From contig JBDNFP010000379.1 of the NCBI GenBank assembly GCA_041689775.1, positions 1 through 11,997 of the forward strand: a stretch of DNA of 11,997 bases, given 5' to 3'. Shown here one piece after another: positions 1 through 5,956 of the stretch. The notes under the pieces were generated by a model. The model saw only the letters and a list, made by a program, of their open reading frames with translations, was not told the origin of the DNA and ran no database searches. The position numbers were made by a program, and so were the translations under genes. The first letter of the stretch is position 1. Each line of letters starts with the position of its first letter. The stretch comes from JBDNFP01 sp041689775 (GTDB lineage: Bacteria; Bacteroidota; Bacteroidia; Cytophagales; Spirosomataceae).

Positions 1-1
1 T

Positions 2-127
2 GAAACCATGGAAAGTCTGAAAATATGGTTAGCTAAAATGGTCAAGGAAATGAATACTACAACCATAAAATCAATTACTGGAAACCATCATTATCTGAAC
101 GCTTTTAATACGGCGTTTAATAACTAA
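2..127 (+). CDS. C-terminal fragment of an unrecognised protein, cut by the window start
   Basis: An open frame enters from the left edge and ends at TAA (125-127), giving 41 residues that begin ETMESLKIW and end NAFNTAFNN. The frame contains several internal ATG codons, so it could belong to a longer gene upstream. The tail is rich in Asn, Thr and Lys and shows no motif, membrane segment or cysteine. I do not recognise the family. It may also be non-coding: 126 open bases are weak evidence. It points the same way as the glyoxalase-like gene 79 bp downstream. No terminator hairpin is visible between the two, so cotranscription is possible. Confidence 0.35.
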   Translation, partial: ETMESLKIWLAKMVKEMNTTTIKSITGNHHYLNAFNTAFNN

Positions 128-206
128 ATTGGTATAATTACAGGAGTATACGAAGCGATGTGTATTTTCGGGTAGTTTGTGTTTAACCAAAATACACAAA
201 CTACTC

Positions 207-602
207 ATGGTAACACTCGAACACATAGCCTTATATACGCGTCAAATTGAAACAATCAGGGGATTTTATATGACCTATTTGGGGGCTACCTCCAACGAGA
301 AGTATGAGAATCAGACCAAGGGCTTTACCTCCTATTTCCTGAGCTTTGAGGGCGGTGCCCGGCTTGAAATTATGGAAAAGGTATCCGTAGCAGAAGGTGC
401 GGGCCTTGAAGGAAGCGAAAATTTGGGGCTAACGCACCTGGCATTCACGGTTGGGTCCGCTAATCACGTAGATCAGCTCACGGATGTGCTCCGATCAAAC
501 GGCTATAAAGTGGTAGGAGAGCCCCGCACTACGGGAGATGGATACTACGAAAGTGTGATACTTGATCCTGACGGGAATAGGGTCGAGTTAGTGGCTGACT
601 AG
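207..602 (+). CDS. VOC / glyoxalase I-like metalloprotein, 131 aa
   Basis: This is a single-domain vicinal-oxygen-chelate protein with two beta-alpha-beta-beta-beta half-modules. Four candidate metal ligands sit at the spacing of glyoxalase I: His6 (LEHIAL), Glu54 (ARLEIME), His77 (LTHLAF) and Glu127 (NRVELV). The segment ILDPDGNRVEL near the C-terminus is the family's hallmark ending. Its length matches bacterial lactoylglutathione lyases and small VOC dioxygenase-like proteins, so methylglyoxal detoxification is plausible but the substrate cannot be read from sequence. Methylmalonyl-CoA epimerase or a fosfomycin-resistance-like role are alternatives. I chose ATG at 207 rather than TTG at 177: the domain starts immediately after it and the ten residues between look non-coding. 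It is cytoplasmic, with no signal peptide. It converges on ccmF and shares a terminator with it. Confidence 0.88.
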   Translation: MVTLEHIALYTRQIETIRGFYMTYLGATSNEKYENQTKGFTSYFLSFEGGARLEIMEKVSVAEGAGLEGSENLGLTHLAFTVGSANHVDQLTDVLRSNGYKVVGEPRTTGDGYYESVILDPDGNRVELVAD

Positions 603-606
603 TACT

Positions 607-644
607 AAAACAGGCCGAATAACGTACGTCATCCGGCCTGTTTT
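607..644. terminator. Bidirectional intrinsic terminator between VOC gene and ccmF
   Basis: A perfect 11-bp inverted repeat pairs AAAACAGGCCG (607-617) with CGGCCTGTTTT (634-644) around a 16-base loop. A T run ends the hairpin on the + strand, and the A run at its start gives a T run on the - strand. It can therefore terminate the VOC transcript and the ccm operon. The loop contains the palindrome ACGTACGT. Confidence 0.88.
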
Positions 645-663
645 ATTTAATGCCACAAGTGTT

Positions 664-3255
664 TTAGACTCGCAATGGTTTTCTTTTCTTCTTGGATAGT
701 ACTGAACCAGCCTCCTTCGCCTGCATTTTCAGGAAGTCACGAAAGCGACGGAAAGTTGCCATGAGGAATCCAATAATCAGGACAAAAGTACCTAACCAAA
801 GAACATTGATCAAAGGCTTCTCTAATGCCTTCATTACAATGAAGTCACGTTGGGTCGTATTGGCCGCAAAGGTAAACTCTCCGGTTTGGGGGTTGATTTC
901 ATTGAACTGAATACGCAGTCCCAGCTCATCACTTACCTCCGCCTTACGGCCCACGGTACGATCACGGATCACAAATGAAGGAGTAATGACGTACTCACGT
1001 TCTTTGTCAAGTATCCTGATGACGGCTTTCACCGCTGCGTCGTTTGCACCAAGCGCAACGCCGTCAACTTTATCAGTACGTACTACATTGTCCAGAATAG
1101 CAACGTAGTCGTTTACAAAGAAGGTGTCTTTCATTGCTATCGTAAACTCTTCGGTGGCACTCCATTGGCTTTCCTCCGTAGGATTGGTAACCATTGACAC
1201 GTAAGTGTACAAGTCTTTGTTGTACTTACGCTGAATATCCGGTGACGAAATCAGACCCATCCGTGGGTTGATCTGAGCCCTTGGGTACAGGGTGAAAATC
1301 TTGCCCGATGGCTCGCGGTATTCTATTTCGTAGTAGAAGTTTTCAGGATAAATTTCCAGCGTATCCCCGGCTTTGTAGTAGGTCTTATCTTCCAAGGTAA
1401 TATCGCGTAGTGCTACGGCGTGAAAATCATTCTCAACAATATCTACCCACTTCTGAGGTATATACTGCGGAATATCCCTTGGCTCTATCATCACATCGCG
1501 CCAGGTGAGCAGGTAGTCGCCCATTTGCTCGGGGCGATTGAGCCACAGCGTTACGTTTTCTTTATTCTCCTTGTTATCGTCTTTGGTAAATTCTTCCGAC
1601 CTCGAAATCATCAATCCGGAATTGTTCAGAGAAACAACGTTGGTATAGCCGGAAGAGAACAAGATACCGATCAACATCAGGGCTACCCCAATGTGGGTGA
1701 CGGCACCCCCAGATAACTTATAATTTCCCCCGATGATATTAAGAAGGATTGTTCCGTTGGCTACCACGGCAAACGTAGCAGCGGTCAGCAATGCTATGTA
1801 CGAGATACTACTCACCCCACCCCAGGTAATAAAGATCGCGCTCAGAATCAGCGTAATCAACAGCGGTGGGTACAAAGTATTAAGTTTGTCCTTACCAGTA
1901 CGTTTCCACCAGAAGAATTGACCAATTCCGGTCAAAATCGTGATCAAAGCAAAAAACCAGATCTGAAACTTGTTGTAGTGGGCCACGGCGTCGGTGGGTA
2001 GTGCTAAATTGAGCACGGTACCAAAGGACTCGGCAATGGCATTGTAGACCGGAATAGAAGTAGTAGCCAAAATCTGAAAACCCGATAGGCAAAGCAAAGT
2101 AGCTCCGATAAAAATCCAGAATTCCTGCGAGTAAGTAGATACCTCTTCTTCATCCGAAGGTAATGATTTCCAGCGGGCAATTAGTAGTCCAATGGAACCC
2201 AGCAGGAAGGTCAGAAGGTAAATCAGTAACTGGCCTGACATTCCCAGGTCGGTAAAGGAGTGTACGGAGGCATTTCCCAATATACCACTACGAGTCATGA
2301 ACGTAGAGTACAAGATCAATACAAACGTGGCAATAGCCAGAATGAACGAGGTTTTGAGAGCCGTGGCATTTTTACGCCCAATAATCATGGTGTGAATTGA
2401 CGCTATTAAGATCAACCAGGGCACAAAAGAGGTATTCTCAACGGGGTCCCAGTTCCAGTAGCCGCCAAAGTTCAGGGTTTCGTAGGCCCAGTAAGCACCC
2501 ATCAGAATACCTACCCCAAGAATCAAGGCTGATAGCAATGCCCATGGCAAGGCCGGACGAATCCATTCGGTAATCCTGCGGGTCCAGAGGCCGGCCATAG
2601 CAAAAGAGAATGGAATAAGCGTAGAGGCAAAGCCCAAAAAGAGGGTAGGAGGGTGAATCACCATCCAGTAGTTTTGCAACAGCGGGTTAAGACCGTTTCC
2701 GTCTTTGGGTATGAAATCAGGGTTCATTTTCCAGACGGGTAGCTCTGGCATCGCTTCCCGAAGTAACAAGAAGGGTGTTGAGCCGACTTTAAGATCCAGA
2801 CCGGGTATTACTACTCCCAATATCATAGAAGCCAAAAAGGCCTGAACAAGCGCAAAGATGGTCATTACCGGGCCTTCCCACGATTTATTGGTAAAGATCA
2901 AAATGAGTCCCAGGACCACATTCCAGAAAATCCACAACAGAAAGCTACCTTCTTGGTCTTGCCAGAAGCTAGAAATTACAAATTCGGTCGGTAAGGATAA
3001 GGATGAGTTATCCCAAGCATAGTGGTACTCAAAATAGTGGTTGCCGATAATCCAGTATAGACAAAAGACCACGATCCCGACCGCCACTGAGTGAATCAAA
3101 AAGGCTGTTCGGGCAAACTTTTTCCAAACGATTACCTCGTCGGGTCGGGTAGATGAAAGTACGGATTTGAAATATGCGAAGGTAGCTACCAGCGCAGCTA
3201 CAAACGCAATAATCACAAACAGGTGGCCGGCATTTCCGTAAGCAGTATGAATCAT
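664..3255 (-). CDS. ccmF: CcmF, cytochrome c haem lyase membrane subunit (CcmF/CcsA family), 863 aa
   Basis: CcmF is the inner-membrane synthetase that receives haem from holo-CcmE and helps ligate it to the CxxCH motif of apocytochrome c. The WWD-like signature is GGYWNWDPVENTSFVPWL (264-281). Four His residues align in context with those of E. coli CcmF: His201 in WMVIHPPTLFLG, His288 in ASIHTM, His332 in SVHSF and His521 in THIGVALMLIGI. Family knowledge makes the first and third the periplasmic haem ligands, and the second and fourth the ligands of the internal b haem. About 14-15 hydrophobic segments are visible, the last at about 816-834, followed by a basic tail (SKKKRKP). At 863 residues it is about 200 longer than the E. 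coli protein. The surplus lies in a hydrophilic, beta-rich stretch at about 540-814, which should be periplasmic. The ATG overlaps the ccmE stop by 4 bp (ATGA), so translation is probably coupled. It is the last gene of the operon. Confidence 0.95.
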   Translation of the reverse strand: MIHTAYGNAGHLFVIIAFVAALVATFAYFKSVLSSTRPDEVIVWKKFARTAFLIHSVAVGIVVFCLYWIIGNHYFEYHYAWDNSSLSLPTEFVISSFWQDQEGSFLLWIFWNVVLGLILIFTNKSWEGPVMTIFALVQAFLASMILGVVIPGLDLKVGSTPFLLLREAMPELPVWKMNPDFIPKDGNGLNPLLQNYWMVIHPPTLFLGFASTLIPFSFAMAGLWTRRITEWIRPALPWALLSALILGVGILMGAYWAYETLNFGGYWNWDPVENTSFVPWLILIASIHTMIIGRKNATALKTSFILAIATFVLILYSTFMTRSGILGNASVHSFTDLGMSGQLLIYLLTFLLGSIGLLIARWKSLPSDEEEVSTYSQEFWIFIGATLLCLSGFQILATTSIPVYNAIAESFGTVLNLALPTDAVAHYNKFQIWFFALITILTGIGQFFWWKRTGKDKLNTLYPPLLITLILSAIFITWGGVSSISYIALLTAATFAVVANGTILLNIIGGNYKLSGGAVTHIGVALMLIGILFSSGYTNVVSLNNSGLMISRSEEFTKDDNKENKENVTLWLNRPEQMGDYLLTWRDVMIEPRDIPQYIPQKWVDIVENDFHAVALRDITLEDKTYYKAGDTLEIYPENFYYEIEYREPSGKIFTLYPRAQINPRMGLISSPDIQRKYNKDLYTYVSMVTNPTEESQWSATEEFTIAMKDTFFVNDYVAILDNVVRTDKVDGVALGANDAAVKAVIRILDKEREYVITPSFVIRDRTVGRKAEVSDELGLRIQFNEINPQTGEFTFAANTTQRDFIVMKALEKPLINVLWLGTFVLIIGFLMATFRRFRDFLKMQAKEAGSVLSKKKRKPLRV

Positions 3256-3686
3256 AATTTGGAGGCTTGGTATTCGGTTGTTTCTAATTTCTCGTTGTTG
3301 TACTTAGAAGGACATTTGAGAAGAATTTTTTCTGCCTCAAAATGATTTTTCTCCATCCGGCCAATTACCACTACCTGCTCAGATCTATCAAAATCTAGGG
3401 GCTTGGGGCTGCGGTACACCACTTTTTGTTGGCGACTATCATTGTCGAGCAACGTAAACACAAAATAATTGGGGTCCAGTTCGGGTTGATAAGCCATTTC
3501 CATGATTTGGCCGGAAGCGTCTTTTTTAAGTTTCCCTACTACGTGGATACTGCCTTCATCACCACTCATGGCGAGCTCTTCGGCCTGAGTAAAGTTTACG
3601 TAGGTACTAGCGTCACCGGCGGTGGAAACAATGATTCCGATAGCAATGGCGATGACGGTAATGCCGAAAATATGAATCTTTTTCAT
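3252..3686 (-). CDS. ccmE: CcmE, periplasmic haem chaperone, CXXXY variant, 144 aa
   Basis: CcmE carries haem from the CcmABCD release complex to CcmF. The N-terminus is an uncleaved membrane anchor (residues about 4-23). It is followed by an OB-fold-like periplasmic domain with the family patterns VNFTQAEE, VVGKLKK, YFVFTLLDND, QKVVYRSPKP, EQVVVIGRME and FEAEKILLKCPSKY. In classical CcmE the segment after EAxxILxK carries the haem-binding His, as in LAKHDENY. Here the same place reads LLKCPSKYNN, giving Cys125-x-x-x-Tyr129 and no His. This is the CXXXY type known from Desulfovibrio and archaea, where the Cys binds haem. The C-terminal tail is short and hydrophilic. Its stop overlaps the ccmF start by 4 bp, and 5 bp separate its start from the ccmD-like gene. 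The identity is firm. The haem-binding role of Cys125 is inferred from the variant family. Confidence 0.94.
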   Translation of the reverse strand: MKKIHIFGITVIAIAIGIIVSTAGDASTYVNFTQAEELAMSGDEGSIHVVGKLKKDASGQIMEMAYQPELDPNYFVFTLLDNDSRQQKVVYRSPKPLDFDRSEQVVVIGRMEKNHFEAEKILLKCPSKYNNEKLETTEYQASKL

Positions 3687-3691
3687 AATAA

Positions 3692-3919
3692 CTACTTGAT
3701 ATTAAGTTCTTTCTCTATTTTTGAGATTTTACTATCCAAACGAATCAGATAGGTAACAATTCCTGCAAATACAAGGGCAATAACCCCTACAACTACCCAA
3801 ATTTTTCCATCAGCCCGCATTAGGTCGGCCATGGCTACATCTGATTGAACAGATTGTTGAGCGAAGAGGTTTATCGAAAACAAGCTTAGAAATACAAAAA
3901 GGGGCACTATGCGTTTCAT
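3692..3919 (-). CDS. ccmD: CcmD-like small membrane protein, 75 aa
   Basis: The reading frame begins with a probable signal peptide (residues 1-21, hydrophobic core LFVFLSLFSINLF, then AQQ). It continues through a short acidic linker and a single membrane span (about 40-60, KIWVVVGVIALVFAGIVTYL), and ends in a charged, coiled-coil-like tail (RLDSKISKIEKELNIK). This is the layout of the small CcmD-family proteins of Bacteroidota. CcmD in model bacteria joins the CcmABC complex and helps release holo-CcmE. The position between ccmC and ccmE is the expected one and is the strongest evidence, because CcmD proteins share little sequence. It starts with ATG and lies 55 bp after ccmC and 5 bp before ccmE. 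The cleavable signal peptide differs from E. coli CcmD. The gene symbol is therefore by position and architecture. Confidence 0.75.
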   Translation of the reverse strand: MKRIVPLFVFLSLFSINLFAQQSVQSDVAMADLMRADGKIWVVVGVIALVFAGIVTYLIRLDSKISKIEKELNIK

Positions 3920-3974
3920 GTTCTATTTTAATGTCGATTGGTAATACTTTTTGGCGAAAATCGGAAGAGTAACG

Positions 3975-4652
3975 CTACCCCGCGATTTCCATTCTTTCGT
4001 TGTTGATCCTCTGAATCGCTTTGGTCCGGTAACGCAAATTGCTGATCCAGACTCCGAGTAAAATCCAGCCGATACCCGCCGGATAAAATACTAAACGCAT
4101 TTGACTGTCCAAATCGTACGAACTAAACGCCGGATTACCTCCGTTTCCCGGATGTAGGGAGTCAGTAAGGCGTGGTAATACAAATATCAACGGCAAAAAT
4201 ATAGCAAAAGCAAATATGTTGTACACTGCTGAAATACGAGCCCGGCGTTGTTCGTCTTCAAAAGAGCTACGTAAAAGCAGATAGGCAAAGTAAATGAGCA
4301 TACCCACCGCTGCGCTATTCAGCTTCGGATCGTTTGGCCAGGGCTCTCCCCAAGTAAAATTGGCCCAAAGCGAACCAGTAATGCAGCCTAATACTCCAAA
4401 AAGGATTCCAGTCTTGGCAAATTCTGCCGATTTATCGTCGTCAGCCTGGAGATTTGAACGCAGGTAGCGAACCGAATAAACCATTGAAACCAGCAACATC
4501 GTGATCATGGCAAACCACATGGTAACGTGAAAGTACAGATTACGAATACTCTCGTTTAATATAGGTTGGCGGGGTACCGTGCCGAGTAACCCCTGAAAAA
4601 TCGCGTAAAATAGCAGGATCACCGTCAGGATTTTCCACCAGTTATTTTTCAT
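3975..4652 (-). CDS. ccmC: CcmC, haem delivery protein with variant WWD domain, 225 aa
   Basis: CcmC presents haem at the periplasmic face and loads it onto CcmE. About six membrane spans are visible. The two expected haem-ligand His residues are present: His42 in LYFHVTMWF and His167 in SLHPGNGGN. Between them lies the WWD-like region, GSLWANFTWGEPWPNDPKLN (93-112). It keeps WG, W and D but has Asn in place of the third Trp of the classical WGTWWVWD. The stretch PRLTDSLHPGNGGNPAFS is the form I associate with Bacteroidota. ATG at 4652 is preferred to TTG at 4664, because MKNNWWK is a natural N-terminus and only four residues are lost. It follows ccmB by 45 bp and precedes the ccmD-like gene by 55 bp in the same operon. 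Confidence 0.92.
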   Translation of the reverse strand: MKNNWWKILTVILLFYAIFQGLLGTVPRQPILNESIRNLYFHVTMWFAMITMLLVSMVYSVRYLRSNLQADDDKSAEFAKTGILFGVLGCITGSLWANFTWGEPWPNDPKLNSAAVGMLIYFAYLLLRSSFEDEQRRARISAVYNIFAFAIFLPLIFVLPRLTDSLHPGNGGNPAFSSYDLDSQMRLVFYPAGIGWILLGVWISNLRYRTKAIQRINNERMEIAG

Positions 4653-4697
4653 AATTATATTCAAATCAGAATTCTAAATTTACTTTCAGTTCGACAA

Positions 4698-5360
4698 TCA
4701 ACTTCTCCATAAATAGGGGAACAACAAATAGGAAAGTGCAATGACGATTGCATCTATCGCTAATAGGGTACTTATTTCATCCATACTAACACTCCGATCC
4801 AGTCCATCCAAGGCGTTCTTTGCTAATTTGATCGTCATCAGAAGCGTCGGTAAGATAATCGGGAAGCTCAGCACCGCCATCAACGTGCCGCTGTTCTCGG
4901 CCTTAGAGGCAATTCCGGCCACTAGGGTTAGTATTGAAGCAAACCCAACCGAGCCCAACGCAATAGCGACTATATACAACCCAAGGTCAATAACGGGGTT
5001 ACCCATTACAAACACGTAGAATCCAAAACCAATTCCCGCCAATAGCATCATCAGCAGGCAGTTGTATATTATTTTGGAAATGATGATGGCTTGCGGGCTA
5101 CTGAGAGTATAATAATAAAGTAAGCGACCGTGCCGCTCTTGGGCAAAACTCTTGGCGATGGCATTCACAGCCGTGAATAGCAGAATGATCCAGAGCAAAG
5201 TATTCCAGACAATCGGGGTCAAGAAATTACGCTTTAAATTGAAACTCAGGTAACAAACGAATACCGTGCTGATTACATACAGTAAAACACCACTTAATGC
5301 GTAGCGCTGACGCCATTCGAGGGCTATTTCCTTCCAGATTAAATTCTTGACTTCGTTCAT
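4698..5360 (-). CDS. ccmB: CcmB, membrane subunit of the haem-handling ABC transporter, 220 aa
   Basis: CcmB is the integral membrane part of the CcmAB ABC transporter, whose ATPase activity releases holo-CcmE from CcmC. The protein has the same length as E. coli CcmB (220). Six hydrophobic segments are visible at about 21-41, 51-70, 98-119, 125-149, 159-179 and 197-217. The conserved cytoplasmic segment after the second span reads SFAQERHGRLLYYYTLSSPQ (71-90), and FPIILPTLL occurs at 166-174. I chose ATG at 5360, giving MNEVKNLIWKE. GTG at 5369 would only add three residues. It is the first gene of the - strand operon. Its expected partner, the ATPase gene ccmA, is not next to it or anywhere in the window, so it must lie elsewhere or be replaced. 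Confidence 0.92.
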   Translation of the reverse strand: MNEVKNLIWKEIALEWRQRYALSGVLLYVISTVFVCYLSFNLKRNFLTPIVWNTLLWIILLFTAVNAIAKSFAQERHGRLLYYYTLSSPQAIIISKIIYNCLLMMLLAGIGFGFYVFVMGNPVIDLGLYIVAIALGSVGFASILTLVAGIASKAENSGTLMAVLSFPIILPTLLMTIKLAKNALDGLDRSVSMDEISTLLAIDAIVIALSYLLFPYLWRS

Positions 5361-5364
5361 GCGT

Positions 5365-5399
5365 AGCACTCAGCTGATGGCTAATGGCTTTCAGCTTTT
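5365..5399. repeat. Degenerate heptamer tandem repeat, about 5 units
   Basis: Consecutive seven-base units share RGC followed by T-rich or A-rich positions: AGCACTC (5365), AGCTGAT (5372), GGCTAAT (5379), GGCTTTC (5386) and AGCTTTT (5393). The middle four fit RGCTNNN. The array sits directly upstream of the ccmB ATG, and the units also pair (AGCTGA 5372-5377 with TCAGCT 5391-5396) to form a 6-bp hairpin in the ccm leader. Confidence 0.5.
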
Positions 5400-5532
5400 G
5401 GGTATGTAGTTAAATAGCTGGTTTTTTTGCAATTGGTCCGGGAATAATCCGTCATTATGTACCATAGCAAACATATTGGGTTATGCTTTTGGGTTTTTAA
5501 TATTACTTTCACCGAAGGTGATTTGCTGATTG

Positions 5533-5564
5533 CAAAAGTACGTCATAAAGGGATAGGGTAGAAA
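5533..5564 (-). promoter_or_regulatory. Candidate promoter of the ccm operon
   Basis: Read on the - strand, TACTTTTG (5540 to 5533) matches the Bacteroidota -7 consensus TAnnTTTG exactly and continues as CA. TTTC (5564 to 5561) lies 20 bases upstream, one mismatch from the -33 TTTG. The rplS promoter has the same architecture. Transcription would start near 5527. Confidence 0.55.
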
Positions 5565-5612
5565 CTACTTGATGAGGTTTTTCTATGACTTTCGGCAAGG
5601 CCATAAAAATTC

Positions 5613-5632
5613 ATGATATAAATCATTTGATT
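5613..5632. promoter_or_regulatory. Fur-like overlapping dyads at the feoA promoter
   Basis: Two overlapping perfect inverted repeats are visible: ATGAT-N4-ATCAT (5613-5626) and AATCA-TT-TGATT (5621-5632). The AT-rich composition and GAT/ATC words resemble Fur-type boxes, and the site covers the predicted -33 element of feoA. Binding by Fur or a DtxR-type iron repressor is inferred from position before an iron transporter operon. Confidence 0.4.
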
Positions 5633-5657
5633 ATGTGCCTCTGAAGCCCTTTCTTTG
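5626..5657 (+). promoter_or_regulatory. Candidate promoter of feoAB
   Basis: TTTG (5626-5629) is followed after 20 bases by TTTCTTTG (5650-5657), one mismatch from the Bacteroidota -7 TAnnTTTG. Spacing fits. Transcription would begin near 5664, about 25 bases before the feoA ATG. Confidence 0.45.
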
Positions 5658-5687
5658 TGTTTAATTATATTAAATCTAAATAAGAGT

Positions 5688-5918
5688 ATGATAACCACCC
5701 GTAATCTAGCTGATCTGAAGAAGGGAGAAAGAGCGATCATTAAGTCATTTAGTGATCGTGACATGTCTCTTAAACTACTCGAAATGGGCTGTTTACCCGG
5801 TTGTGAGGTGCGCCTCGACGCCGTGGCACCCTTCGGAGATCCGATCTGCGTAAGGGTAGGTGGTTGCTACTGTTTATCACTCCGGCGCAACGAAGCCGCT
5901 AGCATCGAGGTGGAGTAA
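5688..5918 (+). CDS. feoA: FeoA, small cytosolic SH3-fold partner of FeoB, 76 aa
   Basis: FeoA is a small SH3-like protein that works with FeoB in ferrous iron uptake, probably by acting on its cytosolic domain. The core patterns are visible: NLADLKKGERAIIKSF (6-21), LKLLEMGCLPGCEV, APFGDPICVRVGG and the closing LRRNEAASIEVE. Length is typical (about 75-85). I chose ATG at 5688, since the FeoA core begins at once. The TTG at 5655 lies inside the predicted promoter, so the longer reading is unlikely. It lies 38 bp before feoB in the same direction, the usual feoAB arrangement. Iron-dependent repression is likely given the dyads over its promoter. Confidence 0.93.
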   Translation: MITTRNLADLKKGERAIIKSFSDRDMSLKLLEMGCLPGCEVRLDAVAPFGDPICVRVGGCYCLSLRRNEAASIEVE

Positions 5919-5928
5919 TACTCCTTTT
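5912..5928 (+). terminator. Small hairpin with T tract in the feoA-feoB junction (possible attenuator)
   Basis: GGAGT (5912-5916) pairs with ACTCC (5920-5924) around AAT, followed by TTTT (5925-5928). It overlaps the feoA stop codon. With only 5 bp it would be a weak, partial terminator at most, or an mRNA-processing or stability element. Confidence 0.3.
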
Positions 5929-5956
5929 CATGTATCTTATCAGGTAAAATATTCAA

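Larger units (their letters stand above)
5361..5687. other. Divergent ccm / feo control region (327 bp without a gene)
   Basis: The gap between the divergent ccmB and feoA starts holds no convincing gene. I see a heptamer repeat next to ccmB (5365-5399), two candidate -7 elements facing ccmB (5533-5540, and a weaker TATGTTTG at 5468-5475 without a matching -33), and a promoter facing feoA (5626-5657) overlapped by two short dyads (5613-5632). A small 5-bp hairpin, TCACC-GAA-GGTGA (5509-5521), would lie near the 5' end of the ccm transcript if the 5533-5540 promoter is used. The ccm leader would then be about 165 nt. Confidence 0.6.

Noticed and set aside
132..137. TATAAT as a sigma-70-type -10 for the VOC gene
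   Set aside because: The primary sigma factor of Bacteroidota uses TAnnTTTG, and no -35 partner is visible, so this is probably chance in AT-rich DNA.
158..175. A five-codon leader frame (ATG TGT ATT TTC GGG TAG) before the VOC gene, with AGGAG upstream
   Set aside because: It is too short to support, encodes no regulatory codon run, and Shine-Dalgarno-like words carry little weight in this lineage.
5468..5475. TATGTTTG on the - strand as the main ccm promoter
   Set aside because: The -7 match is exact, but no TTG or TTTG lies 17-23 bases upstream; the site at 5533-5564 is better.
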